A DNA stretch of 64,000 nt from CAZJFH01 sp964545205 (lineage in GTDB: Bacteria; Pseudomonadota; Alphaproteobacteria; Rhodospirillales; Magnetospirillaceae), in assembly GCA_964545205.1 (NCBI GenBank), contig CAZJFH010000010.1:27574-91573 (forward strand), given 5' to 3'. Both the position numbers and the translations under genes were made by a program. Below are positions 41,128 through 49,892 of this stretch, in pieces. Numbering within the stretch: the first letter of the stretch is position 1; each line of letters begins with the position of its first letter. The notes beneath the pieces are model-generated. The model was not told the origin of the DNA. It ran no database searches and worked only from the letters and a program-made list of their open reading frames with translations.

Positions 41128-42702
41128 ATGCCCAAGGTTCTGATCAGCGATAAGCTGAGCCCGGCCGCCGTCCAGATCTTCAAGGACCGCGGCATCGACG
41201 TCGACGTCAAGGTCGGCCTGTCGGCCGAGGAGCTGAAGACCGTCATCGGCGAGTACGACGGCCTCGCCATCCGTTCGGCGACCAAGGTCACCGCCGAGGT
41301 GCTGGACAACGCCCGCAACCTGAAGGTCGTCGGCCGCGCCGGCATCGGCGTCGACAACGTCGACGTTCCCGCCGCCACCACGCGCGGCATCGTGGTGATG
41401 AACACGCCGTTCGGCAATTCGATCACCACCGCCGAGCACGCCATCGCGCTGATGTTCGCCATCGCCCGCGACATCCCGCAGGCCAACGCCTCGACCCATG
41501 CCGGCAAGTGGGAGAAGTCGAAGTTCATGGGCGTCGAGCTGACCGGCAAGACGCTGGGCATCATCGGCGCCGGCAACATCGGCTCGATCGTCGCCGACCG
41601 CGCGCTCGGCCTGCGCATGCGCGTCGTCGCCTACGACCCGTTCCTGTCGCACGAGCGGGCCGAGGACATGGGCGTCGAGAAGGTCGAGCTCGACCAGCTC
41701 TTCGCGCGCGCCGACTTCATCACCCTGCACACGCCGCTGACCGAGGCGACGCGCAACATCATCGACGCCAAGGCGATCGCCAAGATGAAGAAGGGCGTGC
41801 GCATCATCAACTGCGCCCGCGGCGGCCTGGTGGTCGAGGCCGACCTCAAGGCGGCGATCGAGGCCGGCCAGGTCGCCGGCGCGGCGCTGGACGTGTTCCA
41901 GGAGGAGCCGGCGCGCAACAATCCGCTGTTCGGCATGGACCAGCTCGTGTGCACGCCGCACCTCGGCGCCTCGACCTCCGAGGCCCAGGAGAACGTGGCG
42001 CTGCAGGTCGCCGAGCAGATGTCCGACTACCTGCTGACCGGCGCCATCACCAACGCGCTCAACATGCCGTCGGTCTCCGCCGAGGAGGCGCCGAAGCTGC
42101 GGCCGTACATGCGCCTGGCCGAGCAGCTCGGCAGCTTCGCCGGCCAGCTCACCGAGACCGGCCTGAAGGGCGTCAAGATCGAGTACGCCGGCGACGTCGC
42201 CGAGCTCAACGTCAAGCCGCTGACCGCCGTGCTGCTGCAGGGCCTGCTCAAGCCGCTGCTCGAGAGCGTCAACATGGTCAACGCGCCGGTGATCGCCAAG
42301 GAGCGCGACATCGCGGTGACCGAGGTCAAGAGCGGCGATTCGGCCGAATACCACACGATGGTGCGGCTCACCGTCACCACCGAGCGCCAGGAGCGCACGG
42401 TGGCCGGCACGCTCTACGGCGCCAGGCCGCGCATCGTCGAGATCAAGGGCATCCCGATCGAGGCCGAGGTCGGCCCGAACATGCTCTACGTCACCAACGA
42501 GGACAAGCCGGGCTTCATCGGCCGCCTCGGCAGCGTGCTCGGCGAAGCGGGCGTCAACATCGCCACCTTCCACCTCGGCCGCGCCGAGGCCGGCGGCGAC
42601 GCCGTGGCGCTGATCCAGGTCGACCAGCCGGTCGGCGAGAGCCTGCTGAAGAAGGTCCTGGACATACCGGCGGTGGTCCAGGCCAAGGCGCTGCAGTTCT
42701 GA
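41128..42702 (+). CDS. serA: D-3-phosphoglycerate dehydrogenase
   Basis: This 524-residue NAD-dependent dehydrogenase oxidises 3-phosphoglycerate to 3-phosphohydroxypyruvate, the first step of serine synthesis. It is the long type. The substrate/NAD domain shows GRAGIGVDNVDVPAAT, LGIIGAGNIGSIVADRA, INCARGGLVVEADL and TPHLGASTSEAQENVA with the catalytic His. An intervening ASB domain (about 320-450) and a C-terminal ACT domain (LYVTNEDKPGFIGRLGSVLGEAGVNIATFHLGR) follow, which commonly senses serine. The ribosome site GAGGGGGAAGC precedes the ATG. A terminator follows. Confidence 0.97.
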   Translation: MPKVLISDKLSPAAVQIFKDRGIDVDVKVGLSAEELKTVIGEYDGLAIRSATKVTAEVLDNARNLKVVGRAGIGVDNVDVPAATTRGIVVMNTPFGNSITTAEHAIALMFAIARDIPQANASTHAGKWEKSKFMGVELTGKTLGIIGAGNIGSIVADRALGLRMRVVAYDPFLSHERAEDMGVEKVELDQLFARADFITLHTPLTEATRNIIDAKAIAKMKKGVRIINCARGGLVVEADLKAAIEAGQVAGAALDVFQEEPARNNPLFGMDQLVCTPHLGASTSEAQENVALQVAEQMSDYLLTGAITNALNMPSVSAEEAPKLRPYMRLAEQLGSFAGQLTETGLKGVKIEYAGDVAELNVKPLTAVLLQGLLKPLLESVNMVNAPVIAKERDIAVTEVKSGDSAEYHTMVRLTVTTERQERTVAGTLYGARPRIVEIKGIPIEAEVGPNMLYVTNEDKPGFIGRLGSVLGEAGVNIATFHLGRAEAGGDAVALIQVDQPVGESLLKKVLDIPAVVQAKALQF

Positions 42703-42725
42703 CGTTTGCGTCTGGACCAGTCTGG

Positions 42726-42755
42726 GGGCCGCGCCGGGTGCGCGGCCCTTTTTTT
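42726..42755 (+). terminator. Intrinsic terminator after serA
   Basis: GGGCCGCGC (42726-42734) and GCGCGGCCC (42740-42748) form a perfect 9-bp stem with loop CGGGT, followed by seven T (42749-42755). Confidence 0.9.
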
Positions 42756-42913
42756 GCCGGTGTTCTTCGAATACTTCTTTCGGGGCAGGGTGGCGAGTAA
42801 ACCGGGTTGACTTCTTCTATTTCGAATTCAACAGGAAGGGCTTGTTTAAAGGTCTGTTAACCTGTATGCCCCTAAAAAAGAGTGGGCGTACCAGGGGCCG
42901 AGGGAGAAGGGAA

Positions 42914-44293
42914 ATGGGTTTCGGATTCACGCGCGGCGGCAGCGCGCCGGCCGTGCAGGCCGGTGCGGCGCCGGCGCCCGAGCGCGACGACGCGGCACTG
43001 GAAGCCGCCATCGACCTGCTGCTCGAGGGCAGGTACCTGTCGGTTCCCGAAGGCGACTGCCCGCTGGGCCGCAAGCTCGGACAGCTCGCGCGGCAGCTTG
43101 AATCCCGCATGCTGGCCCAGGTCAAGGGCGTGGTCGAGCTGTCGATCACCTCGAACGAGGCCGTCACCCAGACCGCCGAGATGATGCGGGCGGTGCGCGA
43201 GGTCGACAACCGCGGCCAGGCGATCGCCGCCGCCGCCGAGGAGATGGTCGCCTCGGTCGGCGAGATCTCGCGCAACGCCGAAGCGGCCGCCGCCGACGCC
43301 CAGAGCGCGCAGTCCGCCGCCGACGAGGCCCGCGGCGCCTCGGATCGCGCCGTCACCACGATGGAGAACATCGCCCGCGCCGTCAGCGACGCCGCCGCCA
43401 AGGTCGAGACCCTGGCCGGCGCCTCGGCGCAGATCGGCGACATCGTCAACCAGATCGAGGCGATCGCCAAGCAGACCAACCTTCTGGCGCTCAACGCCAC
43501 GATCGAGGCGGCGCGCGCCGGCGAAGCCGGCAAGGGCTTCGCGGTCGTCGCCGGCGAGGTCAAGAACCTGGCCAGCCAGACCGCCCGCGCCACCGTCGAC
43601 ATCCGCGCCCGCATCGAGAACCTGCGCACCGAGATGGAATCGATCGTCGGGTCGATGGAGCAGGGCGCCAACGCCGTCCAGCAGGGCCAGGAGGTCATCG
43701 CCCACACCGGCGAAGGCATGCGCGCGGTGACCGAGCGCATCCAGGAGGTCACGCAGAAGATCCAGGACATCTCGCACATCCTCGGCCAGCAGACCGAGGC
43801 CACCTCGGAGGTCTCCGAGGGCATCGGCAGGATCGCCGAGATGTCGACCAAGAACGTCGAGACCATCGGCAACGTCATCGGGGTGATGGACCGCTCCGAC
43901 GTCGTCATCGCCGACCTGGTCGCCGAGCTGGTCAAGCTCGAGGTCGCCGACGTCACCATCCACGTCGCCAAGTCCGACCACATGATCTGGCGCAAGAAGC
44001 TGGCGCAGATGCTGGTCGGGCGCATGAAGCTCAACCCGGACGAACTGGCCAACCACACCAATTGCCGGCTCGGCAAGTGGTACGGTTCGGTCACCGACCC
44101 GGCGATCCGCAACCATCCGGCCTATGCCGCGCTGGAGACGCCGCATCGCGAGGTCCACGCCAACGGCATCGAGGCCGCCCGCCGCTACCAGAACGGCGAC
44201 TTCGAGGGTGCCCTGGCGCTGGTGCACAAGGTCGGCGAGGCCTCGGTCGGCGTCATGAAGGGCCTGGACGACCTCGCCAACCGCCGCCGCTGA
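42914..44293 (+). CDS. Soluble chemoreceptor with C-terminal CZB zinc domain
   Basis: This 459-residue cytoplasmic methyl-accepting chemotaxis protein has no membrane helices. The signalling coiled-coil tip reads IEAIAKQTNLLALNATIEAA, with RAGEAGKGFAVVAGEVKNLA following, the conserved CheA/CheW contact. The C-terminus is a CZB domain with zinc ligands H356 (SDHMIW), C384 (HTNCRLGKWYG) and H411-x3-H415 (PHREVH). CZB receptors respond to zinc or hypochlorous acid, or to redox change through the cysteine. The short N-terminal part (1-70) is unrecognised. AGGGAGAAGGG is a strong ribosome site. No other chemotaxis gene is near. Confidence 0.92.
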   Translation: MGFGFTRGGSAPAVQAGAAPAPERDDAALEAAIDLLLEGRYLSVPEGDCPLGRKLGQLARQLESRMLAQVKGVVELSITSNEAVTQTAEMMRAVREVDNRGQAIAAAAEEMVASVGEISRNAEAAAADAQSAQSAADEARGASDRAVTTMENIARAVSDAAAKVETLAGASAQIGDIVNQIEAIAKQTNLLALNATIEAARAGEAGKGFAVVAGEVKNLASQTARATVDIRARIENLRTEMESIVGSMEQGANAVQQGQEVIAHTGEGMRAVTERIQEVTQKIQDISHILGQQTEATSEVSEGIGRIAEMSTKNVETIGNVIGVMDRSDVVIADLVAELVKLEVADVTIHVAKSDHMIWRKKLAQMLVGRMKLNPDELANHTNCRLGKWYGSVTDPAIRNHPAYAALETPHREVHANGIEAARRYQNGDFEGALALVHKVGEASVGVMKGLDDLANRRR

Positions 44294-44318
44294 CCGCCGC
44301 CCCGGCGTCGCTTTCCGT

Positions 44319-44376
44319 TTGCCGTCGCCGGGCAAACACGCTACATCGGCAGAGCCCCGCGCTTGGGGTTCTGCCG
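44319..44376 (+). promoter_or_regulatory. Promoter region of hisZ-purA with a strong hairpin
   Basis: TTGCCG (44319-44324), a 17-bp spacer and TACATC (44342-44347) form a promoter. Directly after it, CGGCAGAGCCCC (44347-44358) pairs with GGGGTTCTGCCG (44365-44376) over 12 positions including one G-U. Because the hairpin straddles the start point, it may be an operator. Alternatively it ends transcription from the upstream chemoreceptor gene, although no T-run follows. Confidence 0.5.
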
Positions 44377-44405
44377 ATTCCGCGTTGGCCTCGCGATATG
44401 GACCG

Positions 44406-45548
44406 ATGAACGATTCCGCCAACCGCGCCCTGCTTCCCGCCGGACTGCGCGACATCCTGCCGCCCGATGCCGCCTTCGAGGCCGATGTCGTGCACAGGGT
44501 GATGACCGATTTCGCCGCCCACGGCTACGAGCGGGTCAAGCCGCCGCTGATCGAGTTCGAGCACAGCCTGCTCGGCGACAGCGGCCCCGGCACCGCCGCC
44601 CAGACGTTCCGCGTCATGGATCCGCTGGCCCAGCGGATGATGGCGGTGCGGCCGGACATGACGCTGCAGATCGCCCGCATCGTGACCACCCGGCTCAACA
44701 CCGCGCCGCGGCCGCTGCGGCTGAGCTACGCCGGCCAGGTGCTGCGGGTCAAGGGCTCGCAGCTCCGCCCCGAGCGGCAGTTCGGCCAGGCCGGCATCGA
44801 GCTGATCGGCAGCGATTCGCCGGCCGCCGACGTCGAGGTCGTCCTGCTCGCCGCCGCGGCGCTGGCCGCCATCGGCGTCGAGGAGGTCTCGGTCGATCTC
44901 GGCCTGCCGACGCTGGTGCCGCTGGTCTGCGGCGCGCTCGGGCTCGACGTCGCCGCCCCCGGGCTGCGCGACGCGCTCGACCACAAGGACGTCGCGACGG
45001 TGGCGTCGCTGGGCGGTGCCGCGGCCTCGCTGCTGTGCGCCCTGATCGACGCCTGCGGCCCGGCCGAGCAGGCGCTGGCCAAGCTGAAGGCGCTGTCGCT
45101 GCCGCCGGCCGCCGCCGCCGAGCGCGACCGCCTGGCCGAGGTCGCCGGACGCATCGCCGCCGCCGCGCCGCATCTGCGGCTGACCGTCGACCCGGTGGAG
45201 AACCGCGGCTTCGAGTATCACACCGGCATCACCTTCGCGATCTTCTCGCGCCGTTCCGCCGCCGAGCTCGGCCGCGGCGGCCGCTATCGGCCGGGCGGCA
45301 GCGAGCCGGCCGTCGGCGCCACCCTGTTCATGGACGGGGTCCTGGCGGCGCTGCCGGGGCCGAAGCCGCCGCGCCGGGTGTTCGTGCCGGCCGGCAGCGC
45401 CGGCGCCGCCGAATTGCGCGCCGCGGGCTGGGCGACGGTGGCCGGACTGGAGCCGGTGGCCGATGCGCGCGCCGAGGCGCGGCGCCTGGGCTGCAGCCAT
45501 GTGTTTGAAAACGGAGCGGCCGTCGCCGTAACCGAGGGAGGGGACTGA
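44406..45548 (+). CDS. hisZ: ATP phosphoribosyltransferase regulatory subunit
   Basis: This 380-residue HisRS-like paralogue forms a complex with short-form HisG to start histidine synthesis. Marks are LLPAGLRDILPPDAAFEADVV, RVKPPLIEFEHSL, FRVMDPLAQRMMAVRPDMTLQIARI and GFEYHTGITFAIF. It lacks the anticodon-binding domain of true histidyl-tRNA synthetase, so it does not charge tRNA. The ATG at 44406 gives the usual start; the ribosome site is weak. It is followed by purA after two bases, a pairing common in alphaproteobacteria that joins histidine and purine synthesis. Confidence 0.95.
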   Translation: MNDSANRALLPAGLRDILPPDAAFEADVVHRVMTDFAAHGYERVKPPLIEFEHSLLGDSGPGTAAQTFRVMDPLAQRMMAVRPDMTLQIARIVTTRLNTAPRPLRLSYAGQVLRVKGSQLRPERQFGQAGIELIGSDSPAADVEVVLLAAAALAAIGVEEVSVDLGLPTLVPLVCGALGLDVAAPGLRDALDHKDVATVASLGGAAASLLCALIDACGPAEQALAKLKALSLPPAAAAERDRLAEVAGRIAAAAPHLRLTVDPVENRGFEYHTGITFAIFSRRSAAELGRGGRYRPGGSEPAVGATLFMDGVLAALPGPKPPRRVFVPAGSAGAAELRAAGWATVAGLEPVADARAEARRLGCSHVFENGAAVAVTEGGD

Positions 45549-45550
45549 AC

Positions 45551-46840
<1,290 letters not shown>

Positions 46841-46876
46841 CGGGTTACGCGCCGTTAACCCGGCGCCGGTTAGCAT

Positions 46877-46902
46877 GGGCGGCCCTCGAAGGAGGGCCGC
46901 CC
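46877..46902 (+). terminator. Terminator hairpin after purA
   Basis: GGGCGGCCCTC (46877-46887) and GAGGGCCGCCC (46892-46902) make a perfect 11-bp stem with loop GAAG, followed by only TTG. The stem is very stable but the T-run is poor. Confidence 0.65.
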
Positions 46903-46973
46903 TTGTGCGTTCACGGGGCGACGGATACACTTCCGGTGGCGACGGCCGCCGCTAGGATCGGATCAGCAGTTTC

Positions 46974-49019
46974 ATGGCCACGGAGCCGGCAGCGGCATCC
47001 ATACAGGATGAGTCCAGGACGGGAGGCGGATCGAACGCCCTCCTGCAGGGCCGCTACACCGTGTTCCCGGGCAAGCCGCTGCCCGATTTCAACACCCCCA
47101 CCGCGCAGGCCTTCGTCGCCGAGGATCGCCGCGATCCCGGCCGGCCGCTGTTCGCGCTGGTCTGCCGCCCCGACCTGCCGCCGCGCACCAACGTCATGCG
47201 CTCGCTCAAGGGCGTGCAGACGCCGGGGCTGCTGCCGCTGATCGAATGGGGGCCGGCGTTCTGGTCGCCGCTCGGCCGCACCTGCATGATGGTGGTCTAC
47301 GAGCGCCCGGCCGGCGGCCGGGTGATGAGCAGCCTGAATGCCGAGATCCGCCGCTTCGAAGACTGGGAGGTCTCGAAGAAGCTGGTCGGCCCGCTGACCG
47401 CCGCCCTGAAGGAACTCGCGGCCCGCGGCGTCACCCACCGCGCCATCCGCCCGACCAACATGTTCTACATGGCCGGCGACCGCGAGGGGCTGGTGCTGGG
47501 CGACTGCGTCACCGCGCCGCCCGGCCTCGACCAGCCGGCCATGTTCGAGACCATCGAGGCGGCGATGGCGTTCCACGCGGCGCGCGGCAGCGGCACCTAT
47601 TCCGACGACATGTATTCGCTGGGCGTGTCGCTGGTGCTGCTGCTGCTGGGGCGCAACCCGGTCGCGCAGCAGGACGAGGCCACCATCCTGCGCAACAAGG
47701 TCGCCGTCAGCAGCTATGCCGCGCTGGTCGGGGACGAGCGGCTGCCGATCGGCTCGATCGAGGTCTTGCGCGGGCTGCTGTGCGACGACGTCGACGAGCG
47801 CTGGCCGATCGAGTCCCTGGAACTGTGGCTGTCGGGGCGCCGCCTGTCGCCGATCCAGGCCAAGCTGCCCAAGCGCTCGCAGCGCTCGTTCCAGTTCGGC
47901 GGCGCCGAATACAACTCGGCGCGCGAGATCGGCATCGCCTTCGCCCGCAGGTGGGACGAGGCGGTTCCGGTGGTGCTCGAGGGCAAGCTCGAACTGTGGC
48001 TGCGCCGGGCGCTGGAGGACAAGGAGAAGGCCGAAGGCGTCGCCGTCGCGGTGCGCAACGTCACCGGCGCGCTGGGCGACAAGAAGGCGGCGGCCGACGT
48101 CATGCTGGCCAAGGTCTGCATGATCCTCGACCCGACCGCGCCGATCCGCTATCGCGGCTTCCATGCCATGCCGGACGGATTCGGGCCGTGCCTCGCCTGG
48201 ATGATCGCCGAGCAGAAGGACTACCGGCTGCTCATCGAGTGCATCAACCGCGAGGTGCCGAAGCTGTGGCTGGCCGAGCGCCACAGCTACAATCCGGAAT
48301 GGTCGCTGCTGGAGCAGAATTTCCGCGAGCTGCGCGACTTCCTGAAGCAGCCGGCGATCGGCAGCGGCCTCGAGCGCTGCCTGTACGTGCTCAACGAGAG
48401 CCTGCCGGTGCAGAGCCCGCTGATGGCCGAGGACTACGTCGTCGACATCAAGGAGCTGCTGCCGGCGCTGGACCGCGCGGCGCGGCGCGCCGACCAGAAA
48501 TCGTGGCCGTTCGATCGCCACACCGTCGCGTTCCTGGCCTGCCACCTCAATTACGACATCTCGCAGCAGCTGCAGGCGCTGAACGCGCCCGACCCGGCGA
48601 TGTCGGCGCTGGGCATGCTGAACCTGCTGGCGATCCTGCAGTGGCGCCTCGGCCCGCCGGAACTGCACAACCTGACGAGCTGGGTCGGCGGCCTGCTCGG
48701 GCCGGTGATCAGCAGCTATCACGGCCGCGAGCGCCGGCGCGAGCTCGAACGCGAGATCCCGCGGCTGGTGCGCCAGGGCAGCCTGCTCGAACTCTACCGC
48801 TTCGTCGACGATCCCGAGCAGCGGCAGAAGGACGCCGACGGCTTCGCCTGGGCGCAGGCCGAATGGGCCGCCGCCGACCAGGAGATCCGCGATCTCGAAG
48901 GCGCCAAGGACGCGCGCGACGAGACCGCGGTGCGCATCGGCAAGCAGACGGCGGCGATGACTTCGGTGCTGTTGGCGCTGCTGACCCTGACGGTCCTGAC
49001 CATCATGGAGGTGTGGTAG
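46974..49019 (+). CDS. Tail-anchored protein-kinase-like pseudokinase
   Basis: This 681-residue protein has a Ser/Thr-kinase-like fold in its first 280 residues. The ATP lysine position (VAIK) reads ALVCR with R65. The catalytic loop reads H155-R-A-I-R-P-T-N162, with Ala for the catalytic Asp and Arg for the usual Lys. The DFG motif reads D177-C-V. Only the metal-binding Asp and Asn remain, so phosphate transfer is unlikely. Residues 280-650 are helical, charged and of unknown fold. A single helix (SVLLALLTLTVLTIMEVW) ends the protein as a C-terminal anchor. It is followed two bases later by a small membrane protein, a probable partner. The ribosome site is weak and there is no obvious promoter beyond the purA terminator. 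Confidence 0.75.
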   Translation: MATEPAAASIQDESRTGGGSNALLQGRYTVFPGKPLPDFNTPTAQAFVAEDRRDPGRPLFALVCRPDLPPRTNVMRSLKGVQTPGLLPLIEWGPAFWSPLGRTCMMVVYERPAGGRVMSSLNAEIRRFEDWEVSKKLVGPLTAALKELAARGVTHRAIRPTNMFYMAGDREGLVLGDCVTAPPGLDQPAMFETIEAAMAFHAARGSGTYSDDMYSLGVSLVLLLLGRNPVAQQDEATILRNKVAVSSYAALVGDERLPIGSIEVLRGLLCDDVDERWPIESLELWLSGRRLSPIQAKLPKRSQRSFQFGGAEYNSAREIGIAFARRWDEAVPVVLEGKLELWLRRALEDKEKAEGVAVAVRNVTGALGDKKAAADVMLAKVCMILDPTAPIRYRGFHAMPDGFGPCLAWMIAEQKDYRLLIECINREVPKLWLAERHSYNPEWSLLEQNFRELRDFLKQPAIGSGLERCLYVLNESLPVQSPLMAEDYVVDIKELLPALDRAARRADQKSWPFDRHTVAFLACHLNYDISQQLQALNAPDPAMSALGMLNLLAILQWRLGPPELHNLTSWVGGLLGPVISSYHGRERRRELEREIPRLVRQGSLLELYRFVDDPEQRQKDADGFAWAQAEWAAADQEIRDLEGAKDARDETAVRIGKQTAAMTSVLLALLTLTVLTIMEVW

Positions 49020-49021
49020 CC

Positions 49022-49504
49022 ATGGCGCGCAAGGCCACGGGCAGGGCGCCGCCGGCGCCGGGCAGCGTGACGGCGGGGCAGAAGCTGGCGTTCTTCCTGG
49101 CGGCGCTGGCGATCCTGCCGTTTTCGCTGCCGACCCTGACGCTGCTGTTCTTCGCCATGCTGCCGACACTGGCCGCCGCCATCGTCGATCGCGGGCCGCA
49201 CCGCTATGCCTGGCTGTGCGTCGGCGGCCTCAATTTCGCCGGCGCCGCGCCCTACCTGTTCAAGCTGTGGTTCGAGGCGCACACCCTCGACAACGCTTTC
49301 GCCCAGCTCTCGGACGTGCTGGCGCTGCTGGTGATCTACGGCTCGGCGGCGTTCGGCTGGCTTCTCTACATGATGATGCCGCCGGTCGTCGGCGCCTTCC
49401 TGCAGGTCGCCGCCCAGCGCCGGGTGGCGACCCTGCGCGCCAACCAGAAGAAGCTGGTCGACCAGTGGGGTCCCGACGTCGCCCGCGCCGACGGCGCCGA
49501 ATAG
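49022..49504 (+). CDS. Small membrane protein next to the pseudokinase
   Basis: I do not recognise the family of this 160-residue protein. It has about three or four helices (LAFFLAALAILPFSLPTL, LTLLFFAMLPTLAAAIV, WLCVGGLNFAGAAPYLF, VLALLVIYGSAAFGWLLYMMM) and a basic C-terminal tail. The start is two bases after the pseudokinase stop, so they are co-translated. The layout suggests a membrane complex in which the pseudokinase head is held at the inner face. The function is unknown. Confidence 0.8.
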   Translation: MARKATGRAPPAPGSVTAGQKLAFFLAALAILPFSLPTLTLLFFAMLPTLAAAIVDRGPHRYAWLCVGGLNFAGAAPYLFKLWFEAHTLDNAFAQLSDVLALLVIYGSAAFGWLLYMMMPPVVGAFLQVAAQRRVATLRANQKKLVDQWGPDVARADGAE

Positions 49505-49892
49505 CCCCGCGGTCTTCTTCCCCCGTTCCCCGTTCCCCGTTCCCCGTCCCGCCGCCCCCGTGGCGGGCGACGGTCGCCGCGGCCACCGTCATAACGGCGA
49601 CGCCGTCGAAATAAAAATATCGTCATAGACCGGAAGTGACTTCTATGGCCGCCAGCCGAGTAAACGGCTGCGGTCATAGGCGGTTTGCGCAAAATTTTAT
49701 CCGAACGAGAGTTCTTCGCTTCTTCGGGTTAGTCGCTTTCCACGTGAACACTCCATAGGAACCGTGGTGGGGCGCCTTGGGCGTCCGTAGTTTAAGGCAG
49801 TGCACAACGACACGGTTTGTTCCGCCGGTGCTCACCCGGTCCGGTCGGCCGCGTTCCGCCCTCGGTGACCTTTCGAAGCGAGAGAGCTCACG
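49505..49892 (+). promoter_or_regulatory. Long intergenic leader of the XrtA cluster with repeats and a hairpin
   Basis: This 388-bp gap holds no supportable protein gene. It starts with four tandem 7-mers CCCCGTT (49521-49548, the last ending in C). A 37-nt inverted repeat then spans CTATGGCCGCCAGCCG (49643-49658) and CGGCTGCGGTCATAG (49665-49679), with one mismatch and one bulge. An AT-rich patch follows (49684-49698: TTTGCGCAAA overlapping AAAATTTT). The last 150 bp before the ATG are probably an untranslated leader. The patch is the most likely promoter area for the polysaccharide operon. Confidence 0.45.

Noticed and set aside
49521..49548. Tandem CCCCGTT units as a CRISPR array
   Set aside because: The units are 7 bp and contiguous with no spacers, and no cas genes are present.
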